A model generated the notes under the pieces. The model saw only the letters and a program-made list of their open reading frames with translations. It was not told the origin of the DNA and did no database searches. Shown in pieces: positions 15,832 to 21,935 of a stretch of 21,935 nt of DNA. The first letter of the stretch is position 1; every line of letters begins with the position of its first letter. Source of the stretch: an uncultured Collinsella sp. Its GTDB lineage: Bacteria; Actinomycetota; Coriobacteriia; Coriobacteriales; Coriobacteriaceae. The position numbers and the translations under genes are program-made. Location: NCBI GenBank assembly GCA_905208975.1, contig CAJLRE010000025.1, positions 1-21,935 of the forward strand, in the 5' to 3' direction.

Positions 15832-18600
15832 ATGCTGATGCTCAAAACCGCCACGGTACTCGAAGCTATCTCCAAGCGCCGCCGCACGGCGCGCCCTGCC
15901 GCTCACACCGGCCTGTCCAAGAACACCATATTCGCCGCCACCCATAGCGCCGAGGACGCCCTCGTGCTGCTTGACGCCAGGGCCGGCGGACTCGGTACCG
16001 AGCACGCCGCCGAGCGCCTAGACGCCATCGGCCCCAACACCATCGATGCGCCGACCAAGACACTCGCCCGCCGCATCGCCGACGCGTTCATCGACCCCTT
16101 CGCCGGCATCCTCGCCGCGCTCGCGCTGGTCTCGCTCTACATCGACGTGCTCGCCGCGCCCGAGCTGCAGCGTGACCCCTCCACGGTCATCGTTATCGGC
16201 ATCATGCTGCTGGTATCGGGCGGCATGAAGTTTATCCAGGAAGCCCGCAGCGGCAATGCGGCCGAGGCCCTCAAGGACCTGGTCTCCAACACCTGCTGTG
16301 CCCTGCGCGATGGCGAGCGCCTCGAGATCCCCTTCGACGAGCTCGTCCCCGGCGATGTGATCCGCCTCTCTGCCGGCGATATGGTGCCGGCCGACGCCCG
16401 CATCATCACCGCGCGCGACCTGTTTGTGATCGAGTCCGCGCTCACCGGCGAGAGCGAGGCCGTCGAGAAGACCGCTGCTGCCGCGGTCGTCGAGGGTGCC
16501 GACAGCTCCGCGCTGCCGCTCTCTGCCTGCAAGAACATCGTCTTTACCGGCACCTCCGTGCAAAACGGCACCGCCATGGCGCTCGTCGTTGCCACCGGCT
16601 CGGACACCTACCTGGGCGGCATCGCCAAGATGCTCAACGGGCGCGGCGAGAAGAGCGCGTTTGACCGCGGCGTCTCGAGCGTCTCCATGCTGCTCGTACG
16701 CCTCATGCTCGTTATGGCGCCGGCCGTCTTTGCCATCAACGCCGCCACCAAGGGCAACGTCATCGACGCGCTGCTATTCGCCACGAGCGTGGCCGTGGGC
16801 ATCACGCCGCAGATGCTCCCCGTCATCGTGACCACGAGCCTGTCGCAGGGCGCCAAGGACCTCGCCCGTCGCCAGGTTATCGTCAAGGAACTGCCGGCGA
16901 TCCAAAACCTCGGCGCGATGGACGTCCTGTGCTGCGACAAGACCGGCACCCTCACCGAAGACCGCATCGTGCTCGAGCGCTACCTCAACACCGACGGCAA
17001 CGAGGACGTGCGCGTACTGCGCCATGCGTTTTTGAACAGCTTCTTCCAGACTGGCCTCAAGAACCTTATCGACCTGGCCGTCATCGACCGCGCCGATGTG
17101 ACGCCCTCGGCAGCAGCACCCGATTCCATGCTGGGCCAGAGCCTGCGCGACCGCTATACCAAGGTGGACGAGGTGCCCTTCGATTTCTCGCGCCGTCGCC
17201 TGAGCGTCGTTGTCGCCGACGCCCAGGGTAAAACCCAGATGGTTACCAAAGGAGCTGCCGAGGAAATGCTCGAGATCTGCTCCTTTGTCGAAGTCGATGG
17301 TGCCGCCCAGCCGCTCACCGAAGATAAGCTCGCCCAGATTCGCCAGCAGGTCGCCGGGCTCAATGCCGAGGGCCTGCGCGTGATTGCCGTGGCGCAGAAG
17401 ACCAATCCGCGCTGCGTGGGCGAGTTTGGCATTGCCGACGAGTGCGACATGGTGCTGATGGGCTTTTTGGCCTTCCTCGATCCGCCCAAAGCAAGTGCCG
17501 TGGGCGCCATCGCCACCCTCGAGGCCAAGGGCGTGGCAGTCAAGGTCCTGACCGGCGACAACGACCGCGTCGCGGCCACCGTCTGCGAACAGATCGGTAT
17601 CGACGCGAGCAACGTCTTGCTGGGCTCCGAGATCGATGCGCTCGATGACGCCGAGCTTGCCGAGCGCGCCGAGAACACCCACCTCTTCGCCAAGCTCTCG
17701 CCGCTGCAGAAGGCGCGTCTGGTGCGTGTCATGCGCGAGCTGCTCGGCCACACCGTGGGCTTTATGGGCGATGGCATCAACGACGCCGCCGCCATGCGTG
17801 CAAGCGATTGCGGCATCTCGGTCGATTCGGCCGTCGACATTGCCAAGGAATCTGCCGATATCATCTTGCTCCAGAAGGACCTGGGCGTGCTCGAGCGCGG
17901 CATCATCGAAGGCCGCCGCACCTACGGCAACCTACTCAAGTACCTCAAGACCACGGTGAGCTCCAACTTTGGCAACGTGCTATCCGTGACCGTCGCGAGC
18001 CTGTTCTTGCCGTTCTTGCCCATGAGTGCTCTGCAGTTGGTGCTGCTGTCGCTGGTCTACGAGATCGTGTGCATCGCGCTGCCGTGGGACACCGTCGACG
18101 ACGCCTGGACCGCCCGTCCGCGCGCCTGGGATGCCGCGTCCATTAAGGGCTTTATGCTCGAGTTGGGTCCCGTGAGCTCACTGTTTGATATCGTGACTTT
18201 CGCCGTGCTCTTCTTTGTGGTGTGCCCCGCCGCCGTGGGCTCAAGCTGGGCAGAGCTTGCCGCTGTAGGCGACGTCGCAGGCATGGCGGCCTTTACGGCG
18301 CTCTTCCAGAGCGGTTGGTTTGTCGAGTCCATGTGGTCGCAGACGCTCGTGATCCACATGCTGCGCTCCCCGCGCCTGCCGAGCGCGCGCGACCACGCCG
18401 CGCCGGCACTGTGCGCTCTCACCGTGCTGGGTCTGGTACTCGTCACCTGGCTGCCGGCAAGCCCCATCGCCGATGCGCTAGACCTCATGCCGCTGCCGCC
18501 GAGCTTCTTCGCGCTGCTCGTCAGCATCGTCGCCGCCTACATCGCACTCACCCAGCTGGCCAAGCGCCGCTACATCGCCCGCCACGGCGAACTGCTGTAA
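15832..18600 (+). CDS. mgtA: Magnesium-importing P-type ATPase (P3B)
   Basis: A 922-residue membrane pump that imports Mg2+ with ATP. The N-terminal cytosolic part is followed by the first membrane pairs (IADAFIDPFAGILAALALVS, VIVIGIMLLVSGGMKFIQEA). The actuator motif TGES is at 205-208. The phosphorylation site is DKTGTLTED with D369, then comes the nucleotide-binding domain, and the hinge MGDGINDA is at 645-652. The C-terminal helices include NVLSVTVASLFLPFLPMSAL and VLLSLVYEIVCIALPWD, typical of MgtA/MgtB. Length matches the family (~900). ATG 15832 has AAGGAGGA upstream. It is preceded by a promoter and leader and followed by a hairpin repeat that could end transcription. Confidence 0.95.
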   Translation: MLMLKTATVLEAISKRRRTARPAAHTGLSKNTIFAATHSAEDALVLLDARAGGLGTEHAAERLDAIGPNTIDAPTKTLARRIADAFIDPFAGILAALALVSLYIDVLAAPELQRDPSTVIVIGIMLLVSGGMKFIQEARSGNAAEALKDLVSNTCCALRDGERLEIPFDELVPGDVIRLSAGDMVPADARIITARDLFVIESALTGESEAVEKTAAAAVVEGADSSALPLSACKNIVFTGTSVQNGTAMALVVATGSDTYLGGIAKMLNGRGEKSAFDRGVSSVSMLLVRLMLVMAPAVFAINAATKGNVIDALLFATSVAVGITPQMLPVIVTTSLSQGAKDLARRQVIVKELPAIQNLGAMDVLCCDKTGTLTEDRIVLERYLNTDGNEDVRVLRHAFLNSFFQTGLKNLIDLAVIDRADVTPSAAAPDSMLGQSLRDRYTKVDEVPFDFSRRRLSVVVADAQGKTQMVTKGAAEEMLEICSFVEVDGAAQPLTEDKLAQIRQQVAGLNAEGLRVIAVAQKTNPRCVGEFGIADECDMVLMGFLAFLDPPKASAVGAIATLEAKGVAVKVLTGDNDRVAATVCEQIGIDASNVLLGSEIDALDDAELAERAENTHLFAKLSPLQKARLVRVMRELLGHTVGFMGDGINDAAAMRASDCGISVDSAVDIAKESADIILLQKDLGVLERGIIEGRRTYGNLLKYLKTTVSSNFGNVLSVTVASLFLPFLPMSALQLVLLSLVYEIVCIALPWDTVDDAWTARPRAWDAASIKGFMLELGPVSSLFDIVTFAVLFFVVCPAAVGSSWAELAAVGDVAGMAAFTALFQSGWFVESMWSQTLVIHMLRSPRLPSARDHAAPALCALTVLGLVLVTWLPASPIADALDLMPLPPSFFALLVSIVAAYIALTQLAKRRYIARHGELL

Positions 18601-18615
18601 CTCCACAGGCGCTCC

Positions 18616-18660
18616 CGTCAAAACCACCACAAAGGTGCCTGTCCCCTTTGTGGTGGTTCG
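18616..18660. repeat. 45-bp palindromic repeat, copy downstream of mgtA
   Basis: Identical over 45 bases to 15707-15751, with arms 18622-18635 and 18645-18658. It starts 16 bases past the mgtA stop. As a stable stem it could serve as a 3' end for mgtA, but only two T follow, so it is not a classic terminator. Confidence 0.85.
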
Positions 18661-18687
18661 CGCTGGCAGTGGCTGCCCAAAACAGCT

Positions 18688-18712
18688 AAAAAAGCCCCGT
18701 CCCAAATGGGCT
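18688..18712 (-). terminator. Terminator of the membrane-LuxR gene
   Basis: On the minus strand AGCCC and GGGCT pair across a loop containing cccatttggg, followed by six T (six A at 18688-18693 on the plus strand). The stem overlaps the stop codon of the LuxR gene. Short, but the position and T-run are right. Confidence 0.6.
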
Positions 18713-20255
18713 AGTCCTTGGGCGCCCAGGACCAGAAAAAGTTGATGAGGGCCACACGTGAGGAGGCGCCGGTCTTTTTGTTGATCGAGGCGATATGACG
18801 GTAAAGCGTGGAGCGCGAAAGGAAGAGCGTTGCGGCGATGTCTTGAACACTCTCGCGCGATGCGACCAAGGCCTCCAAAATATCGCGCTCGCGCTGCGTA
18901 AGCTCAAAGGCGACGGCGAAGGTATCGAGACGCTCGTCGAGTGTGGACTCCGGCACCTCTGCGGGGGCGGGCTCGCTCTGGGCGGATACGGGATCCGTGC
19001 CAAGGTCGCTAGCAGCAAACGCCAGGTCGCCGCGCACTTCAACGTCATAGACCTGATGCCCAGACTGTCCCAGCAGCGAGATCGCAATGCCCACAAGCAG
19101 TACAAGCCCCACGCCCACTGCCAACAGCACGTTCTGGCTCGAGACAATCGCCACCGCCGGTGCCGTCACGAGCATCGCGCAAACGTTATTGATGACGCGG
19201 CCCATACACGGCCACAGATACGACCAATGCGCATACACCGAAATGGCGGCAAACTTCGCCGTGAAAAACACCACGAAGAAGCCCGCACCCAGATAGAAGA
19301 TGACGGTGGCGGCAAGTATGTTGGCGCCGTTGGCATCGGTGATAAGCACAGCGAATGAGAGCGTGGACAACATGGCGGCGCAGGTCATGATGATGTTCAT
19401 ACACGAGCGCCCGCGCAGGTCAAATAGGGCGCCGGCGAGCAGAGCGCTCACGCCCATCAGCAAGCGCGACCAATCGCCCAAGTCAACGGACCCGGCGGCG
19501 TGCGAGATCGTGAGCCCCGCATTGAGGGCGGCAAACACCCCGGTAAGGCAGGCGGTTGCAATCGTCAGACGCACCACGGCGCGCCGAAAAGCCGCCGTTG
19601 ACTCGGGATCGTTTCGCCATTTGGCGCCAAACTCCGATGCATCCACCGAAAGCTCGGAGATATCGGGTTCAGGCCCAAACTCAGATTCGCCGCGCAGCTT
19701 GGCACGGCGGACGCCGTGGAGGAGCGCCACCTGCGCGACCGCACAGGCAACAAAAACAAACTGCTGCGGAATCCCCGCGGGTATCACCATGTGGCTGAAC
19801 ACCTGAAGCAGGACGCCCAGAGCATATGAAAGCGCCGCCGCGCGCGCCAAGTACGGCGTCCGCGCAAAGCGCCGCGCAAAGTTGGCGTGAGCGGTCGATC
19901 CGCAGTAGCCCAGCGTGCAACACGCCATCAAACCGCCGGCAATTACCACCTCAAACCGAACCGCCATAATCATCAGCAGCAATGCCGACACCAGCAGCAC
20001 GCCCGTGATGTCGCTCGTCGTATCGATCGCGCGGGGGCGGCGATAGTACAGAATAGGACGCACAAAAAAGCCGATTACGCTCGCACCGACGATGAGGGTC
20101 TCGTAGGTAGCAACCTCGCTCGGCGGCACAAACTCGGCCACGCGCATGTCGAAGAGGTACTCGCCAGCCAAAAACGTAAAATAGAACAGCGCCAGGCATA
20201 TAATCTCCCGAATGCCCCAACGCAAATACGCTGTTGTGTCTCCCATACCTTTCAT
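18711..20255 (-). CDS. Membrane-spanning LuxR-type regulator (12-TM sensor plus HTH)
   Basis: A 514-residue protein. Residues about 10-400 are a string of hydrophobic helices (for example IICLALFYFTFLAGEYLF, VLLVSALLLMIMAVRFEVVI, ILAATVIFYLGAGFFVVFF, VLLAVGVGLVLLVGIAISLL), resembling an MFS-like fold. After a polar linker comes a LuxR helix-turn-helix at about 452-508 (LTQRERDILEAL, DIAATLFLSRSTLYRHIASI). This architecture is expanded in Coriobacteriia, where members often sit beside the genes they control. It may sense a small molecule in the membrane and bind DNA from there. No obvious target gene is adjacent except divergent or convergent neighbours. ATG 20255 is used; a second ATG three codons on (20246) is possible. 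The region where a Shine-Dalgarno is expected holds a run of ten G. Confidence 0.9.
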   Translation of the reverse strand: MKGMGDTTAYLRWGIREIICLALFYFTFLAGEYLFDMRVAEFVPPSEVATYETLIVGASVIGFFVRPILYYRRPRAIDTTSDITGVLLVSALLLMIMAVRFEVVIAGGLMACCTLGYCGSTAHANFARRFARTPYLARAAALSYALGVLLQVFSHMVIPAGIPQQFVFVACAVAQVALLHGVRRAKLRGESEFGPEPDISELSVDASEFGAKWRNDPESTAAFRRAVVRLTIATACLTGVFAALNAGLTISHAAGSVDLGDWSRLLMGVSALLAGALFDLRGRSCMNIIMTCAAMLSTLSFAVLITDANGANILAATVIFYLGAGFFVVFFTAKFAAISVYAHWSYLWPCMGRVINNVCAMLVTAPAVAIVSSQNVLLAVGVGLVLLVGIAISLLGQSGHQVYDVEVRGDLAFAASDLGTDPVSAQSEPAPAEVPESTLDERLDTFAVAFELTQRERDILEALVASRESVQDIAATLFLSRSTLYRHIASINKKTGASSRVALINFFWSWAPKD

Positions 20256-20260
20256 GAATA

Positions 20261-20270
20261 CCCCCCCCCC
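20261..20270 (-). promoter_or_regulatory. Ten-base homopolymer (G10 on coding strand) at the ribosome site
   Basis: The plus strand has exactly ten C at 20261-20270, so the mRNA of the LuxR-type gene has G10 five bases before its ATG. It occupies the place of the Shine-Dalgarno. Length change by slipped-strand mispairing would alter translation strength. Assembly error in the run length is also possible. Confidence 0.6.
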
Positions 20271-20384
20271 GCAGTCGCTTAATGGCCTGCAAACTCATTC
20301 TATTAGAGAACCAGTCCTAATATCGAACCTATCCTCAAAATGTCGCTAATTTGACCCCAACAGCCCACGGCGTAAACCGATTTT

Positions 20385-20425
20385 GAGCCGCAAGGCCCAG
20401 AAGGGGCGCGCACGGCTTGCAGCTC
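20385..20425. repeat. Imperfect hairpin in the upstream gap of the LuxR-type gene
   Basis: Arms 20385-20394 (gagccgcaag) and 20416-20425 (cttgcagctc) match at nine of ten positions. Inside, gccc-agaag-gggc forms a second small stem. On the minus strand the tip reads CCCTTCTGGG, reminiscent of the CC-TTCT-GG tip of the two modules, but nothing else aligns. Confidence 0.4.
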
Positions 20426-20428
20426 GGC

Positions 20429-20476
20429 AAGGAGTGTCCCCAACTGCCACTCATTTAAGTACGTCCCCAATGAGTG
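20429..20476. repeat. Partial copy of the module leader repeat
   Basis: aaggagtgtccccaactgcc matches the leader of module A (6242-6261). It is followed by an unrelated imperfect palindrome with arms cactcatt (20448-20455) and aatgagtg (20469-20476). The structured part of the module is absent here. Confidence 0.6.
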
Positions 20477-20504
20477 CAAGTGACGCAAGTGCCAATCAAA
20501 TGAC

Positions 20505-20568
20505 GAGAGCGGATAATCTCCCACTTTGAGCCTGTATGCAGGCCAAAAACGGGAGATTATCCACTCTC
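20505..20568. repeat. 18-bp-arm palindrome with 28-base loop (copy 2, loop inverted)
   Basis: Arms 20505-20522 and 20551-20568 pair with one mismatch; the loop is 20523-20550. The outer flanks match copy 1 (14336-14399) directly, for example tgggtagccattggggacg against cgggtagtcattggggacg, while the loop matches copy 1 best in reverse complement. Confidence 0.8.
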
Positions 20569-20583
20569 ATTCTGTGGGTAGCC

Positions 20584-20629
20584 ATTGGGGACGTTCTTAA
20601 ACGACTAGTCAAACAAGAACGTCCCCAAT
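20584..20629. repeat. Palindrome with attggggacgttctt arms (copy 2)
   Basis: Arms 20584-20598 and 20615-20629 pair perfectly over 15 bases around a 16-base loop. It ends 17 bases before the stop of the ROK gene (minus strand). It is the partner of 14411-14464; arms are conserved and loops differ. Confidence 0.75.
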
Positions 20630-20645
20630 GATTATGTCCAATGCG

Positions 20646-21557
20646 CTACACCAGGCGCATGGCCTCCTGGACAGCACCGTAAAGGTTGGCGTCGTTGCCG
20701 AGCTCGGCCGCCTTTATCTGCGGCACAGGAATGCCGGCAAGGGTCCCTTCGTAACTCGAGAGGGCCAGCGGCATCTGCGCACGCAGGGCATCGACGAGCT
20801 CGGGATGGCACGAGATGCCGCCTGCGATCACAAAGACCTCGGGGTCGAGCACGGCCTGCAGGTTGATGAGCTGTCCGTCAAATGCGCGAGCGTAGCGGTC
20901 GAGCGCGCGCTGCCCCGCCATGTCGCCATCCGCGATCCACTCAAAGACGCGGCGGCCGTCCACCGGAGAATCCGCAGGCAGGCCCTTCTCGGCAACGGCG
21001 GCATCGCGGAGCGCACGCCAACCGCCCGAACCCGCAAAGGAGTTTTCCATGCTCGCAGCAGTCGTGACATCGTTGCGCAAGAAGCTAAACTCGCCTGCAA
21101 AGCAGTGCGCGCCGCGCAGGACCTTGCCGTCGATGACGATACCGCCGCCGATGCCCGTGCCGATAGCGAGCACCACGCCAAAACGCGTCCCGCGCAGAGC
21201 GCCAGCCGCATACTCACCGAGTGCACAGCACCTACCGTCGTTATTGACGGCAATCGGCACCCCCAGAGCCTCGCGCATGAGCTTTCCGAGCGGACAGCCA
21301 TCCATAAACGTGAGCGCACCACCGCGATGGATCGTTCCTGTGACATCTCCCTCGTAGATGCCGCCGGGCGCACTCACGCCCACGGCGCTCACGCGCTCGC
21401 GATACGGCTCGACGAGCGAGATCAGCGCCGCGACCGTCTCATCAGCCGTGGTAAAGCCCGTCGGCAGGCTTCCGCGCTCGCGGATGGAAAAATCCTCGCC
21501 CAGCACAGCCCATTTAACGGCCGTACCGCCCACATCGATTCCAAAAAACTCCTGCAT
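20646..21557 (-). CDS. ROK-family sugar kinase
   Basis: A 303-residue cytoplasmic kinase that probably phosphorylates a hexose or amino sugar with ATP. It has the N-terminal phosphate loop FFGIDVGGTAVKWAV (DVGGT at 8-12), the catalytic Asp in VNNDGRCCALGEY (D107), the second nucleotide motif AIGTGIGGG (131-139), and the ROK segment GAHCFAGEFSFL (H151, E156). The usual zinc motif CxCGxxGCxE is missing after this segment; it belongs to a zinc-less ROK branch that includes beta-glucoside kinases and NanK-like proteins. ATG 21557 is chosen because AAGGAG ends five bases before it; the in-frame GTG at 21563 overlaps that site. The only neighbour is a broken glycosidase gene upstream on the same strand, so it may once have been part of a sugar operon. 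Confidence 0.88.
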   Translation of the reverse strand: MQEFFGIDVGGTAVKWAVLGEDFSIRERGSLPTGFTTADETVAALISLVEPYRERVSAVGVSAPGGIYEGDVTGTIHRGGALTFMDGCPLGKLMREALGVPIAVNNDGRCCALGEYAAGALRGTRFGVVLAIGTGIGGGIVIDGKVLRGAHCFAGEFSFLRNDVTTAASMENSFAGSGGWRALRDAAVAEKGLPADSPVDGRRVFEWIADGDMAGQRALDRYARAFDGQLINLQAVLDPEVFVIAGGISCHPELVDALRAQMPLALSSYEGTLAGIPVPQIKAAELGNDANLYGAVQEAMRLV

Positions 21558-21597
21558 GTTCACTCCTTACAAGCGTAGCCCCGGACGCGCATCGCCG

Positions 21598-21632
21598 CGA
21601 CCATCACAGGGGCCACCCCCCTGCGATGGTCG
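21598..21632. repeat. 15-bp inverted repeat between the ROK gene and the gene remnant
   Basis: Arms cgaccatcacagggg (21598-21612) and 21618-21632 pair at 14 of 15 positions around a five-base loop. It lies 41 bases upstream of the ROK start and 37 bases past the end of the glycosidase remnant. It may terminate the latter or lie in the leader of the former; no T-run is seen on either strand. Confidence 0.6.
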
Positions 21633-21668
21633 TGCAGCAAGTCACACCCGGAGCCGATTATCTCTGTT

Positions 21669-21839
21669 TTACGCCTCTAATTTGGTCAGGCGAAGCATCA
21701 TATACTGCTTACTTGGGAGATCGATGCGGAACTTGCCCTCAAAGGTTCCGGGAAGCTCCTCCTCCGTCATGCCTCATGTGTCCACGACACGCACCTTGTA
21801 TCGAGCGCCCGCCTCGCCCACAAACTCACGAGACCACTC
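21669..21839 (-). pseudogene. 3' remnant of a glycosidase-like gene with in-frame TGA
   Basis: The minus strand encodes EWSREFVGEAGARYKVRVV-DT, then TGA (21776-21774), then GMTEEELPGTFEGKF-RIDLPSKQYMMLRLTKLEA and TAA (21671-21669). The ending resembles C-terminal beta domains of glycoside hydrolase-like proteins of the DUF4038/DUF5605 type, where I recall a VIDTWNMT motif, so the TGA probably replaces a TGG Trp codon. The 5' part is gone: homology ends at about 21839, where a cactcatttaagaacgtcc repeat fragment begins. This is recollection of a family pattern, not a search result. Confidence 0.5.
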
Positions 21840-21935
21840 ATTTAAGAACGTCCATTACAGTCGAAATTGTCAGCCCGGGCCCGTCTCGGGCTACGATTGA
21901 GGCGCGCCCAGAACGGGCCGCCGACCGGGCGCCCG
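21835..21935. other. Right-edge non-coding stretch with repeat fragment
   Basis: ccactcatttaagaacgtcc (21835-21854) is a fragment of the cactcattta/gaacgtcc repeat family seen at 20447-20470 and 14446-14457. After it, agcccg (21872-21877) and cgggct (21887-21892) form a small hairpin. I see no gene start or end here before the window stops. Confidence 0.5.

Noticed and set aside
20385..20425. Third, minus-strand copy of the structured module
   Set aside because: Only the CCTTCTGG-like tip is shared. The outer stem, junction and 3' hairpin do not align, and the leader repeat is on the wrong side.
21774..21776. TGA as selenocysteine or reassigned codon
   Set aside because: No SECIS-like hairpin is evident, other genes here show no in-frame TGA, and the gene is also truncated at its 5' side.

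Overview
The window looks like a chromosomal segment of a gut Coriobacteriia member, most likely Collinsella. I base this on high GC, a 12-TM membrane protein fused to a LuxR helix-turn-helix, PTS and aryl-glycoside genes, and short 'cctgtccc' and 'gaacgtccc' palindromic repeats in the gaps. The assignment rests on gene style and recall, not on a search.

Layout. (1) 1-5229: the end of an unidentified gene, then hypF, hypC, hypD and hypE, which build the Fe(CN)2CO centre of [NiFe] hydrogenases. hypA, hypB and the hydrogenase itself are not in view. (2) 5335-6003: a phosphoglycolate-phosphatase-like HAD enzyme, then a 490-base gap with long perfect inverted repeats and a structured module (copy A). 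(3) 6497-9415, minus strand: a lipoprotein, an EIIA-Glc-type PTS protein with its own promoter and terminator, and a GH1 6-phospho-beta-glucosidase. (4) 9583-14302: an AraC-type regulator divergent from a large GH106-like glycosidase, then an RpiR/SIS regulator. Together with the GH1 gene this reads as a plant-glycoside or sugar-use locus. (5) 14303-14714: a repeat mosaic ending in module copy B, then pyrE on the minus strand. (6) 15525-18660: a promoter, a possible 23-codon leader ORF and the Mg2+ P-type ATPase mgtA, which is flanked by two identical 45-bp palindromic repeats. (7) 18711-20255, minus strand: the membrane-LuxR regulator, with a run of ten G where its Shine-Dalgarno should be. 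(8) 20256-20645: a second repeat mosaic. (9) 20646-21557, minus strand: a ROK sugar kinase. (10) The right edge holds a broken glycosidase 3' end.

The most unusual material is between genes. Two ~230-bp modules (6243-6477 and 14470-14698), each in a convergent gap, share loops and junctions but differ in stem sequence in ways that keep base pairing. This suggests a conserved structured RNA or a folded DNA element. Two 18-bp-arm palindromes (14336-14399 and 20505-20568) have flanks in the same orientation while their 28-nt loops are inverted relative to each other, as if the loop had flipped.
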